NCBI GenBank assembly: GCA_001838165.1
Contig: KV835905.1
Location: 37,369-77,679 of the forward strand
Length of the DNA stretch: 40,311 nucleotides
Direction of reading: 5' to 3'
Source: Actinomyces sp. HMSC035G02
GTDB lineage: Bacteria; Actinomycetota; Actinomycetes; Actinomycetales; Actinomycetaceae
In this document: positions 1 through 7,423 of the stretch, one piece after another
Layout of the letters: the number at the start of each line of letters is the position of its first letter
Position numbering within the stretch: position 1 is the stretch's first letter
The notes under the pieces: model-generated
Told to the model about the DNA's origin: nothing
Seen by the model: only the letters and a program-made list of their open reading frames with translations
Databases searched by the model: none
Position numbers and translations under genes: made by a program

Positions 1-1216
1 CGCCACGACCGGAGGCTCCCAGGCCGCCCGCGCCGCCGCGACCCAACGCGCCCAGCGAACCGGCACCCAGGCCCGACGCGCCGCGCGCGCCCAGGGCAGC
101 GGCGCCGAGGGCGCCCGCGCCGAGGACGCCGGCGCCGAGGGCTCCTGCGCCCGCGAGGCTCGTACGGCCGGAGGCGTCGAAGCGAGTGGAGGGACCCCCA
201 TTAATGTTCCACAGGGGATGGTGGCGATCGTTTGGAGGCGCGGGGGTGTAGCCGCCGCGAGTGAGGCCGTTAGCGTAGCGCTCGCCACCGATGCGTGAAT
301 GCAGCAGGTCGATGTCCTTCAGGTCCTCGGGGTCGGTGATGGGGTTGCTGCGGCTCCCCAGCTCGCCGTCCTTGTTGAACTTGTCGGGGATGCGCTGGGA
401 CTGGAGCCTGCGTAGCTTCTCGGCGTCCGTTTCCTGTGCGGTCGGGTCGTCGAAGCCATTCGGGTAGAGTCCGGAATTGGGGCCGCGCAGGTCCGAGCGA
501 CCGTAGTCGGTGTCCCTGTTGCCTGGATACACGCCGGGATCATGCGGGGATACTCCCTTGTAGCCGTCCTCAAGCTGCTGCGCGACGGATGTGTCGGAGG
601 GGTGCGGAAGATCATTCGGGTCCCAGTAGATTCCACGATAATCCTTCAACTCCTCCTGCATCTCCTTGATGCGGGCCGCGTGGTTTGCGAGCCCCTGCAT
701 CGAGTCGTTGAGTCGTTGGAGGATGTCCGTCGAGCTGGCTTCTCGCTGGTTGTTGGCCTGTGCCGCGACCGCGTCGTAGACGGCTGCGCCGGTCGATGCG
801 ACCGCGTTATAGGCCATGCCGACAAGGCCGTACTGCTCCATGACCGGGATCGTCACCTCGGCCACGTCGCGCAGCTTATCCAGCCTGGCGTCGACGAGGA
901 CGGGAGAGAGCATCTCCGCCTCCTCGCGCGCGTGCTGCATGACGCGGCGCATCTCGACCTCGACCTGCGACGTGGCGAGGTACGAAGCCCTCCAGAGCCT
1001 GACACGTCGTTCCGCGTCCTCGAGCCACTTGTCGATGGCGTCGCCGGTTTGGCCCTGGAATCCCTGATACTCCCTGAAATGCTGGATGCGCTCCTCCGCC
1101 TCGCGAATGGCCTCCAGGGTGGAGCTGTGCTTGCTGTCATAGTCAGACAGAGACTCGTTCGCCTTCGCGTCCTCCACGAAACGCATGAGCCGCTTGTACA
1201 TGGGGCTGTGCACCAC
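1..1216 (-). CDS. Large helical protein with Gly/Ala-rich C-terminus, probable type VII secretion-associated protein (partial)
   Basis: The frame is open from a GTG at 1216 to the window edge, giving 405 visible residues with the C-terminus missing. AAAGGAT lies just upstream of the GTG; an in-frame ATG at 1201 is the alternative start. Residues 1-200 are strongly helical and charged, with no signal peptide or membrane segment. The middle is polar and rich in Asp, Pro, Asn and Tyr. From about residue 345 it becomes a Gly/Ala/Leu repeat region (AGALGAGVLGAG) that runs off the window. The stop of the small helical gene upstream is only 20 bp away, so the two are co-transcribed. A helical small protein followed by a larger protein with helical N-terminus and Gly-rich tail is how WXG100/PPE-like type VII substrates are often arranged. 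I do not recognise a named family, and the role is inference. Confidence 0.6.
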   Translation of the reverse strand, partial: MVHSPMYKRLMRFVEDAKANESLSDYDSKHSSTLEAIREAEERIQHFREYQGFQGQTGDAIDKWLEDAERRVRLWRASYLATSQVEVEMRRVMQHAREEAEMLSPVLVDARLDKLRDVAEVTIPVMEQYGLVGMAYNAVASTGAAVYDAVAAQANNQREASSTDILQRLNDSMQGLANHAARIKEMQEELKDYRGIYWDPNDLPHPSDTSVAQQLEDGYKGVSPHDPGVYPGNRDTDYGRSDLRGPNSGLYPNGFDDPTAQETDAEKLRRLQSQRIPDKFNKDGELGSRSNPITDPEDLKDIDLLHSRIGGERYANGLTRGGYTPAPPNDRHHPLWNINGGPSTRFDASGRTSLAGAGALGAGVLGAGALGAAALGARGASGLGAGSLGALGRGGAGGLGASGRG

Positions 1217-1236
1217 TGGAATATCCTTTCGTGGGT

Positions 1237-1701
1237 TCAGAACTCGGAGCTACCGGCTGCGTTCGGGTCGGTGTTATCCTGCGACTCCGACGGCGATGTC
1301 TGGGATGTCGAAGCGGATGAACCTGCCCCGGCGCCCGCTCCCGATCCGGCGGCAGCGGCGGCGACGGCAGGGTCCTGGGCCATGGCCGCGTTCGTCTGCG
1401 AGAAATAACCTGCGTTCTGCTCTTCCATCTGTCGGAAGGCTTCCTCGGACTGGTCAACCTTCGTGCCGAACTCGAGGAAGTGTTCTTGCTCGCCCTTGAA
1501 GCCATCGCGGAGTGTGGAGTATGAGTCCTGCAGTGCGCGGCGCGCAGCGTCGACGCCGGCCTCCTCGCCCCACACGGATTCAACCTGTGCGTCGGCGACG
1601 GCACCGATGTCATCGGCGGCGGTCATGAGAGACTCCCCGCCTTTCTCTGCGTCCTGACGCGTCTGATCGTGCTTATCTGAGTCGAAGCTTACGTCGCTCA
1701 C
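1237..1701 (-). CDS. Small helical WXG100-like protein, putative type VII secretion substrate or partner
   Basis: 154 aa. I chose the GTG at 1701 because TGGAGG sits 5 nt upstream; the frame could be extended upstream to 1722. Residues 1-100 are predicted to be two long amphipathic helices around a Trp-Gly turn (VWGEEAG), like an ESAT-6/WXG100 hairpin. The exact W-x-G signature is not present. Residues 105-154 are a low-complexity Ala/Gly/Ser tail (AAAAAGSGAGAGAG, then Ser/Thr/Gln). There is no signal peptide, which fits export by a type VII system. It precedes the larger partial gene by 20 bp on the same strand. It could instead be a cytosolic helical chaperone. Confidence 0.6.
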   Translation of the reverse strand: MSDVSFDSDKHDQTRQDAEKGGESLMTAADDIGAVADAQVESVWGEEAGVDAARRALQDSYSTLRDGFKGEQEHFLEFGTKVDQSEEAFRQMEEQNAGYFSQTNAAMAQDPAVAAAAAGSGAGAGAGSSASTSQTSPSESQDNTDPNAAGSSEF

Positions 1702-1741
1702 GAAAACCTCCAGGCGAAACAAGCGCAGGCGCGGCCTGCAG

Positions 1742-1775
1742 ACATTAATGAGATGATGCTCATCATATGACCAAC
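1742..1775. promoter_or_regulatory. AT-rich imperfect palindrome upstream of the WXG-like pair
   Basis: The 232-bp gap 1702-1933 contains an AT-rich patch with the imperfect dyad ATGATG-c-TCATCAT, about 60 bp upstream of the GTG at 1701. In such GC-rich surroundings it is a plausible promoter or operator for the minus-strand pair. No clear -35/-10 pair was identified. Confidence 0.25.
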
Positions 1776-1876
1776 CGGCAAGGCTCGCAAAAATGCTCGG
1801 TAACTGCGAGCTGCGTTCCGGAAGAAATTAACCGTCCCAGCCGGAGACGCGTGAAGGCACCTGTGGGAATGGCGGG

Positions 1877-1905
1877 GGGGCCGCGGCGCAGCGCGCCGCG
1901 GCCCC
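1877..1905 (-). terminator. GC-rich hairpin, probable terminator of the gene at 1934-2536
   Basis: A perfect 13-bp inverted repeat, GGGGCCGCGGCGC with its complement, encloses a 3-nt loop. It lies about 30 bp past the stop of the minus-strand gene. There is no long T-tract, as is common for actinobacterial terminators. Confidence 0.6.
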
Positions 1906-1933
1906 GAAGCAAAAACCTCTCAGAAGGTTAAAT

Positions 1934-2536
1934 TCACTCGCCCGCCTCGAAGGTGGCCTTCTCAGCCTCGGTGTCCGGCACGAAAGAATCCGTGTCCAGA
2001 TCCGCCCAGTACTCCTCGGCCCAGGGATCCTCGATCGGCTGAGAACGCTTCCACAGGATGTAGCCCGCGCCAGCGACGGCACCCACCAGGGCCGTCAGGC
2101 CGAAGGCGCGCAGCACGCGGCACTTGCGGCGCTTGCGCGTGGGGGTCGCGAGGGCGACAGCCGAAGCCTCGGAAGCGCGACGAGCGCGCTCCGACAGCGA
2201 ACCGCGAGCCGACAGCGCGGCACCCGCCTGGTTGACGGCGAGGGAAGCGCGCGGCAGGTAGTCGTCCACGAGGTGCTCGCGAGCGTTCTCGATCGCCGGG
2301 CCGGCCTGCGCGGCGGCAGCCTGCGCACGAGCGGCGGCGCTCTCGATCGCGGGGGTCGCGTGCTCGATCGCGGAATTCAGCGCAGCCTGGGCGCGAGGCG
2401 CGGCCCAGTCGACGCCCTGGCTAGCCAGATCGGCAGCCCGCACGGCAACCTTGCCGGCGTAAATGGCAGCGGCGTCGCGAAGCTGCTGAGACGATGCGCG
2501 CAGCTTATCTGCATCGAAAGTCGGCGAAGTAACCAT
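1934..2536 (-). CDS. Membrane-anchored Ala-rich helical protein of unknown function
   Basis: 200 aa. The ATG at 2536 has GGAGA 6 nt upstream, so the longer open frame to 2689 is not needed. Residues 1-120 form a long Ala/Gln/Glu/Arg helix resembling apolipoprotein or stalk repeats. A basic patch (TRKRRKCR) at about 132-139 is followed by one membrane span ([19 protein letters not shown]) and an acidic tail ([15 protein letters not shown]). A positive patch before the span predicts the long helix in the cytoplasm and the acidic tail outside. It is transcribed divergently from the cyclophilin gene with about 150 bp between the starts. I do not recognise the family. Confidence 0.7.
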   Translation of the reverse strand: MVTSPTFDADKLRASSQQLRDAAAIYAGKVAVRAADLASQGVDWAAPRAQAALNSAIEHATPAIESAAARAQAAAAQAGPAIENAREHLVDDYLPRASLAVNQAGAALSARGSLSERARRASEASAVALATPTRKRRKCRVLRAFGLTALVGAVAGAGYILWKRSQPIEDPWAEEYWADLDTDSFVPDTEAEKATFEAGE

Positions 2537-2687
2537 GATGTCTCCGATTCTGTCCACAATAAACAGGGGCGCGGACGCGCCACTCACTCCTATTGTGCAA
2601 CAACGGGCTGTGATCTGCAGCCCACCGGCTCGCGTGAGGTGCGTGACGGACAGGAAACACCCAGGAAAAGATGCGACCATTACAGAC

Positions 2688-3209
2688 ATGAAAGCTATTC
2701 TTCACACCTCCGCCGGCGACATCACCGTCGACCTGTTCCCCAACCACGCCCCCAACACGGTCAACAACTTCGTGACCCTGGCCAAGGGCGAGCGCGAATG
2801 GGTCGACCCGAAGACCGGCCAGAAGACCTCCCGTCCCCTCTACGACGGCACCATCTTCCACCGCGTCATCCCCGGCTTCATGATCCAGGGCGGCGACCCC
2901 CTCGGCACCGGCACCGGCGGCCCCGGCTACCAGTTCAACGATGAGATTCACCCCGAGCTCAACTTCAACGACCCCTACCTGCTCGCCATGGCCAACGCCG
3001 GCAAGCGCATGGGCAAGGGCACCAACGGCTCCCAGTTCTTCATCACCGTGGCCCCCACCCCGTGGCTGCTCGGCAACCACACCATCTTCGGTAAGGTCAC
3101 CGACGAGGAGTCCAAGCGCGTCGTCGACGCCATCGCCACCACCCCCACGGGCGCGAACGATCGCCCCGTGACGGAGCAGGTCATCAACTCCATCGAGATC
3201 GTCGACTGA
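2688..3209 (+). CDS. ppiA: Peptidyl-prolyl cis-trans isomerase, cyclophilin type
   Basis: 173 aa, the usual length for a single-domain cytosolic cyclophilin. It isomerises X-Pro bonds and helps folding. The signature [15 protein letters not shown] is at about residues 60-74 and contains the catalytic Arg and the Phe/Met/Gln pocket. Later NGSQFFIT and the Trp in PTPWL complete the active site. There is no signal peptide. The ATG at 2688 begins the conserved [12 protein letters not shown]. No Shine-Dalgarno is near it; GACCAT lies 7 nt upstream, so the transcript may be leaderless. An upstream in-frame extension to 2535 is not conserved-looking. It is followed by a hairpin and the rhomboid gene, the usual actinobacterial order near the replication origin. 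Confidence 0.93.
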   Translation: MKAILHTSAGDITVDLFPNHAPNTVNNFVTLAKGEREWVDPKTGQKTSRPLYDGTIFHRVIPGFMIQGGDPLGTGTGGPGYQFNDEIHPELNFNDPYLLAMANAGKRMGKGTNGSQFFITVAPTPWLLGNHTIFGKVTDEESKRVVDAIATTPTGANDRPVTEQVINSIEIVD

Positions 3210-3227
3210 CCCTCTCCCCTCATCATC

Positions 3228-3292
3228 GACGAGGCCGGGGCCGCCCCCGGCTGCTGCGTGCAGTGACCGGGATGGTGCACCCCGGCCTCGTC
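3228..3292. terminator. Inverted pair of the GACGAGGCCGGGG motif; hairpin between ppiA and the rhomboid gene
   Basis: GACGAGGCCGGGG at 3228-3240 and its exact complement at 3280-3292 give a 13-bp stem with a 39-nt loop, 18 bp after the ppiA stop. It can act as a terminator and is made of two copies of the dispersed motif described in the findings. Confidence 0.6.
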
Positions 3293-3317
3293 CCTTACCC
3301 CCGCCGAAAGGGAAGCT

Positions 3318-4196
3318 ATGAGCATGCCGAGCTACGGCCAGCGCTCTGACCCGCGCGCCGCCCCCGACTGTCCACGCCACCCGGGCGTGCGCAGCGTCGA
3401 CTACTGCAAGCGCTGCAACCGACCCATGTGCGTGGACTGCGCGATCCCCACCGAGGTTCGCTCGATCTGCGTGGACTGCACGTCCTCGAAGAAGCGGTGG
3501 ATGGGCTCCGCCTCACGCGCGGCCGCAGCCGGCACGCCGGTCGTCACCTACGCGATGATCGCGATCTGCGTCCTTATGTACGCGGTGACCTCCTTCGCGC
3601 CCTCGACGAAGGTCGACCTGGCGCTCCTACCCGCGACCCTCATGTCGCGCCCGTGGACGGTCCTCACCGGTGCGTTCCTGCACGGCGGCATCATGCACAT
3701 CCTGTTCAACATGCTCGCCCTGTACTGGGTGGGGCGCGCGATCGAACCGGTCCTGGGCCGCTGGCGCTTCCTCACGCTCTACCTGGTGAGCGCGCTGGGA
3801 GGCTCCGCCTTCATTATCGCGTGGTGCCTCATCCAGCCCTCCGAGATCTTCGTGAGCACGGTCGGCGCGTCGGGCGCCGTCTTCGGCCTGTTCGGCGCCG
3901 TGTTCGTCCTCCAGCGCCTCGGCGGGTCAGACACGACCGCGATCGTGACGCTGCTCGGCATCAACCTCGTCTACGGCTTCGTGGTCAGCGGCATCTCCTG
4001 GCAGGGGCACATCGGTGGGGCGATCGCCGGCGTGGGCGCCACGTGGGTCCTCGTGCGCATGGCCCGCCCGCGCGCAGGCGTCACGCAGGTGCAGCAGAAC
4101 CGGCGTGAAGCGGTCGTCGCGCTCGGCATGATCGCAGGCATGCTCGTGCTCAACGCCCTCGTGTTCCGCGTCCTGCTCGAGGTCTACGGCGCGTGA
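3318..4196 (+). CDS. Rhomboid family intramembrane serine protease with N-terminal zinc-binding domain
   Basis: 292 aa. The start ATG has a good ribosome-binding site (GAAAGGGA). Residues 18-54 hold paired Cys/His (CPRHP, CKRCNRPMCVDC, CVDC), a B-box-like zinc site typical of actinobacterial rhomboids. About six membrane segments follow from residue 77. The catalytic pair is visible: GxSG with Ser185 (TVGASGAVFG) and His231 (GHIGG). The HGG loop (122-124) and Asn131 match the oxyanion side. It cleaves membrane proteins within the bilayer; its substrates are unknown. It lies between ppiA and crgA, as in related genomes. Assignment is firm; the specific role is inference. Confidence 0.93.
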   Translation: MSMPSYGQRSDPRAAPDCPRHPGVRSVDYCKRCNRPMCVDCAIPTEVRSICVDCTSSKKRWMGSASRAAAAGTPVVTYAMIAICVLMYAVTSFAPSTKVDLALLPATLMSRPWTVLTGAFLHGGIMHILFNMLALYWVGRAIEPVLGRWRFLTLYLVSALGGSAFIIAWCLIQPSEIFVSTVGASGAVFGLFGAVFVLQRLGGSDTTAIVTLLGINLVYGFVVSGISWQGHIGGAIAGVGATWVLVRMARPRAGVTQVQQNRREAVVALGMIAGMLVLNALVFRVLLEVYGA

Positions 4197-4244
4197 CGGG
4201 TCAGCAGCCGACAGGCGCATGACATCTAAGGATGACCTAATATA

Positions 4245-4277
4245 GGAAGGGTCCGGCAAATAGTGCCGGGCCCTTCC
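4245..4277. terminator. Strong hairpin between the rhomboid gene and the DUF364 gene
   Basis: GGAAGGGTCCGGCA and its near-perfect complement pair in a 14-bp stem with one mismatch and a 5-nt loop (AATAG). It starts 49 bp after the rhomboid stop and ends 23 bp before the next start codon. It may terminate the first gene or form part of the leader of the second. No T-tract follows. Confidence 0.5.
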
Positions 4278-4299
4278 TCATGCGCCCACAGGAGAGACC

Positions 4300-5061
4300 A
4301 TGACCAGCCCCTGGGACCTGTACGACCAGCTCATCGACGAGATCCCCGCCGACATCACCGTCACCCAGATCCACACCGACGGCAAATGGCGCCGCGTCGC
4401 CTCCAGCGAAGACGGCGTCGGCATGGCCTTCGGCATGAACGTCCAGTCCCGCCCGCGCGCCACCGAGGACCCCGCCGACCTCGTCGGCCGCCCCCTGCGC
4501 GACGTCGCCGCCCTCGCCAAGTCCTGGAACTTCGAGGACGCCGGCATCGGCATGGCAGCCGTCAACGCATACCACTCCCACCCCGTCCGCGCCCTCGCCC
4601 ACGGATTCCGACCCTGCAAGGAAAACAACTGGGCGCGCACCTTCCATCCCTACGCGCCCCTCGTTGCCGGCAAGCGAGTCGCCATCATCGGCCACTTCCC
4701 CTTCGCGCCCGCCGCCATGCCCGACACTGCGGAACTCAACATCCTCGAACGCAACGTCTTCGAGGGCGACTACCCCGACTCCGCCTGCGAATACCTGCTC
4801 CCTGAGATGGACTACGTCTTCATCTCCGGATCCGCATTCGTCAACAAGACCATGCCGCGCCTCCTCGCGCTCGCTTCCGACGCCCACACCGTCGTCCTCG
4901 GCCCCTCCGCCCCGGCGTCGCCCGCGATCCTGCAAGCCGGTGCCACGACCGTCATGTCCTTCGCCAGCGCGCACCCCGCGCGCCTCGAAGACGGCCTTGC
5001 CGGACGCTCCCTCCTCGGCATGTACGACGCCGGCATGAGGGTCCAGCTCAGCAGGCCGTGA
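4300..5061 (+). CDS. DUF364/DUF4213 family protein, putative heavy-metal chelation domain
   Basis: 253 aa. The ATG follows AGGAGAG. The N-terminal half (about 1-105) resembles the DUF4213 domain. The C-terminal half starts at GKRVAIIGHFPF and has a Rossmann-like layout with LGPSAPASPAIL near the end, as in DUF364. Proteins of this family have been linked structurally to metal-chelate or small-molecule binding, and the biochemical reaction is not established. There is no signal peptide or membrane span. It is not a usual member of the surrounding division cluster and looks like an insertion between the rhomboid gene and crgA. Hairpins on both sides suggest it is its own transcription unit. Confidence 0.75.
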   Translation: MTSPWDLYDQLIDEIPADITVTQIHTDGKWRRVASSEDGVGMAFGMNVQSRPRATEDPADLVGRPLRDVAALAKSWNFEDAGIGMAAVNAYHSHPVRALAHGFRPCKENNWARTFHPYAPLVAGKRVAIIGHFPFAPAAMPDTAELNILERNVFEGDYPDSACEYLLPEMDYVFISGSAFVNKTMPRLLALASDAHTVVLGPSAPASPAILQAGATTVMSFASAHPARLEDGLAGRSLLGMYDAGMRVQLSRP

Positions 5062-5067
5062 CCCGAG

Positions 5068-5124
5068 GACGAGGCCGTTGCCCGCTCGCTCGGCTGAGAC
5101 CCGGTAGCCAGCCACGGCCTCGTC
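5068..5124 (+). terminator. Motif-pair hairpin after the DUF364 gene
   Basis: GACGAGGCCGTTG at 5068 and the complement of GACGAGGCCGTGG at 5112-5124 form a stem 6 bp after the stop. This is the same motif pair as at 3228-3292. Confidence 0.5.
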
Positions 5125-5134
5125 GATCGAAATA

Positions 5135-5168
5135 GTGGGGCGTCCCGGCCGCAGCCGGAACGCCCCAC
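5135..5168 (-). terminator. Hairpin downstream of crgA
   Basis: GTGGGGCG and CGCCCCAC close a stem extended by CCGGC/GCCGG with one mismatch. It lies about 46 bp past the crgA stop on the minus strand. Confidence 0.5.
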
Positions 5169-5214
5169 ACTCACACTCACTGGAGACGGCAGGCGCACGC
5201 CCACCGCGCCCCCG

Positions 5215-5478
5215 TCAACGCCAACGCAGCGTCATCAGGAAGCCGACCATCATCGTGCCCAGACCCACCGCAATGTTCCACGCGCCCAGCTTCGGAACCG
5301 GGTACGTGCCCGACGAAATGTAGTAGACAACAACCCACAGCAGACCCAGAATCATCAGGGCCACAAACGTGGGTGCCCACCAGGCGGGGCTAAGCGGAAT
5401 ACCGTCAGTCCAGTTCTGGATCTCGGTATCGTCCTCAACCTCGTGCCCATTCTTCTTACGCTTCTTGGATTCGGCCAC
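5215..5478 (-). CDS. crgA: Cell division protein CrgA
   Basis: 87 aa with a GTG start preceded by AGAGGAC. CrgA is a small actinobacterial divisome membrane protein that interacts with FtsZ and septal peptidoglycan enzymes. A basic cytoplasmic N-terminus (ESKKRKKNG) is followed by an acidic stretch and the conserved SPAWWAPTFVALMILGLLW first span. A short extracellular loop (SSGTYPVPKLGAWN) and a second span ending TLRWR complete it. Length and two-span topology match the family. It is divergent from the DUF881 gene and near pknA/pknB/pbpA/rodA, the normal context. Confidence 0.93.
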   Translation of the reverse strand: MAESKKRKKNGHEVEDDTEIQNWTDGIPLSPAWWAPTFVALMILGLLWVVVYYISSGTYPVPKLGAWNIAVGLGTMMVGFLMTLRWR

Positions 5479-5601
5479 GTCGGGTCCTCTCTGCTGGCCC
5501 GCGCGGGAAGAAAACCGCCCGGCGGTGATGAATTAGTCGCAACACTAGCGTAGTCTCGGACGTGGAAAGTGCCAAAGCGCAGCGCCACGAGAGGGGGAAA
5601 G

Positions 5602-6300
5602 ATGCACGCACGCAGCGTCCGCCACGTCGCCGGCGTGCTCGCCGTGACCGTCGCCTCCGGCCTCCTCTTCTCCGTCTCCGCGCTCAACGAACGCAAAAAC
5701 CCCGCGGCAACCTCCGACCTGTCCACCCTCGTGCGCAACCGCCAGGAACAGGTCAAAGCCCTCGAAAACGAGGTCGCCGCGCTCGACGCTCAGATCCAGA
5801 GCTTCACCACCACAGTCCCCCAATCCGGCGACGAAGACGTCTTCACCGCTCGCTCCACCCAAACCGTCACCGGCCCCGGCGTCCAAATCACCCTCAGCGA
5901 CGCGCCCCCCGGACAGATTCCCGAAGGCGCAACCCCCAACGACCTCGTCATCCACCAGCAGGACATCGAAGACACGATGAACGCGCTGTGGAGCGGGGGT
6001 GCCGAAGCTATGACCGTCCAGGGCGTACGCATCACCTCGCGCACCGTCATCCGCTGCATCGGCAACGTCATTCTCGTGGACGGAACCAGCTTCTCCCCGC
6101 CCTATGTGATCCAAGCAATCGGTGATCCTGCCACCCTGCGCGCGACGGTTACTGCAAACCCACGTATGGTGAATTATCAGGCCTACGTGACAAAGTACGG
6201 CCTCGGGTGGGACATGCAGACCAAAGACTCCCTGAGCTTCGCACCCGCCACCACCCCGCTGACCGTCAACTACGCAACCGTGGAGGAACCGAATGGGTGA
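5602..6300 (+). CDS. DUF881 family membrane protein
   Basis: 232 aa. I chose the ATG at 5602 because GAGGGGGAAAG precedes it; a GTG at 5569 has no such site. One N-terminal signal-anchor (about residues 10-28) is followed by a short coiled coil (LVRNRQEQVKALENEVAALDAQIQ split over about 42-65). The globular domain has the DUF881 pattern: GPGVQITLSDAP, NDLVIHQQDIEDTMNALWSGGAEA and the GNVILVDG region. The family is found with division genes in actinobacteria and Firmicutes, and its biochemical role is unknown. Its last 8 bp overlap the start of the sortase gene, so the two are translationally coupled. Confidence 0.88.
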   Translation: MHARSVRHVAGVLAVTVASGLLFSVSALNERKNPAATSDLSTLVRNRQEQVKALENEVAALDAQIQSFTTTVPQSGDEDVFTARSTQTVTGPGVQITLSDAPPGQIPEGATPNDLVIHQQDIEDTMNALWSGGAEAMTVQGVRITSRTVIRCIGNVILVDGTSFSPPYVIQAIGDPATLRATVTANPRMVNYQAYVTKYGLGWDMQTKDSLSFAPATTPLTVNYATVEEPNG

Positions 6301-7054
6301 ACACGTCGCCCCGACCACGCCGGCTAAGAAAAAGCGCTCCAACATCTTCTGGAACATCGTCGGTGTCGTCGGCGAACTGCTCATCACCTTCGCTGTCATC
6401 GTCGGCCTCTTCTCCGTCTGGCAGCTCTACTGGACGACCTACCAAGTCTCCGGACAGGTCTCCCAGACCATCGCCTCGTACGAAGAAGAGCACCAGCCCT
6501 CCAAGCGCACCCTCGGCGAAGTACGCACCGACGACCCGCCGGCCTTCGACCGCGAAGTCGGCGACGGCGAGGTCTACGGCATCGTCCACGTGCCCACCTG
6601 GGACTGGATGAAAATCCCCCTCGCCGAAGGCACCACCTCCTACGTCCTCGACCAGGGATGGGCCGGCCACTACGACATGACCACCCAGCCCGGCGGTGTC
6701 GGCAACTTCTCCGTCGCCGGCCACCGCCGCACCTACGGCAACAACTTTCGCTGGATCGACCGCCTCACCCAGGGCGACAAGGTCGTCGTGGAAGTCGACG
6801 ACCGCTACCTCGTGTACTCCATGGTCTCCTCCGAGATCATCGACGCCACCGACCCCACCCAGATGCGTGTCGTCGCCCCCGTCATCGACGATGTCTCCTG
6901 GTCCGAAACCCCCACCGAGCGTTGGATGACCATGACCACCTGCCACCCCGAATACGGCAACTGGCAGCGCTACATCGTCCACCTCAAGTTCGAATCCTGG
7001 ACCCCCAAGGACACGGGCGTCCCCGCCGAACTCGTCGACGAACCCACGAACTGA
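6293..7054 (+). CDS. Class E-type sortase (LPXTG/LAXTG transpeptidase)
   Basis: 253 aa. It covalently anchors secreted proteins to the cell envelope. One N-terminal membrane span is at about residues 22-46. The sortase fold holds His144 (VAGHRRTYGN), Cys217 (TMTTCHPEYG) and Arg226 (QRYIVH), the complete catalytic triad. The single N-terminal span, no C-terminal span and location beside crgA/DUF881/pabA match actinobacterial class E housekeeping sortases. It overlaps the DUF881 gene by 8 bp and is followed after 10 bp by a small membrane protein. The LPKAG protein at 19233 is the only candidate substrate visible here; pairing them is inference. Confidence 0.92.
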   Translation: MGEHVAPTTPAKKKRSNIFWNIVGVVGELLITFAVIVGLFSVWQLYWTTYQVSGQVSQTIASYEEEHQPSKRTLGEVRTDDPPAFDREVGDGEVYGIVHVPTWDWMKIPLAEGTTSYVLDQGWAGHYDMTTQPGGVGNFSVAGHRRTYGNNFRWIDRLTQGDKVVVEVDDRYLVYSMVSSEIIDATDPTQMRVVAPVIDDVSWSETPTERWMTMTTCHPEYGNWQRYIVHLKFESWTPKDTGVPAELVDEPTN

Positions 7055-7064
7055 AGGACCCCAC

Positions 7065-7226
7065 ATGTACGCATGGATCTTCCGCCACCTGCCCGGCCCC
7101 ACCTGGTTCAAAGTCATTGAATCCCTGGTCCTCATCGGCGCGGCCGTCGCCGCCCTGTTCACCTGGGTCTACCCCTGGGTCCAGTCATACCTGGAACTGG
7201 GACAGTCCTCCGTCGGCGGTGCCTGA
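7065..7226 (+). CDS. Small single-span membrane protein downstream of sortase
   Basis: 53 aa. AAGGAC lies 9 nt before the ATG. The protein begins MYAWIFRHLPGPTWFKV, followed by a hydrophobic span (LVLIGAAVAALFTWVYPWV) and a short polar tail. It starts 10 bp after the sortase stop, so it belongs to the same operon. Small proteins with the PGP-x-W-x-K-V-I-E start and a VxPWV end are common at this spot in actinobacteria and their function is unknown. A role as partner of the sortase or divisome is inference from position only. Confidence 0.82.
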   Translation: MYAWIFRHLPGPTWFKVIESLVLIGAAVAALFTWVYPWVQSYLELGQSSVGGA

Positions 7227-7245
7227 GCCGCTCGCTTGCAGATGG

Positions 7246-7273
7246 GACGAGGCCGGGGAGACCCGGCCTCGTG
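7246..7273 (+). terminator. Compact motif-pair hairpin after the sortase operon
   Basis: ACGAGGCCGGG and its complement form an 11-bp perfect stem with a GAGA loop, 20 bp after the stop of the small membrane protein. It is the tightest version of the dispersed motif pair in the window. Confidence 0.65.
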
Positions 7274-7316
7274 CCGTATCCGCGGACGTCGGTTGGGTTG
7301 CGCCGTAAGAGCCCGC

Positions 7317-7377
7317 GCGCTCGCGCGCCCGGAGAACGGACAGCGCTCGCGCGCCCACTAGGGGAGCGCCCTACGAT
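7317..7377 (+). promoter_or_regulatory. Probable trpG/pabA promoter with 14-bp direct repeats
   Basis: GCGCTCGCGCGCCC occurs exactly twice (7317-7330 and 7343-7356), 26 bp apart. GAGCGC at 7364-7369 is complementary to the first six bases. TACGAT at 7372-7377 is a reasonable -10, which would give a leader of about 40 nt. The repeats could be an operator. Confidence 0.4.
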
Positions 7378-7423
7378 GGATGCCGGAGAAGGGGCCACGG
7401 CCTCGTACATGAAAGGACCCGCG

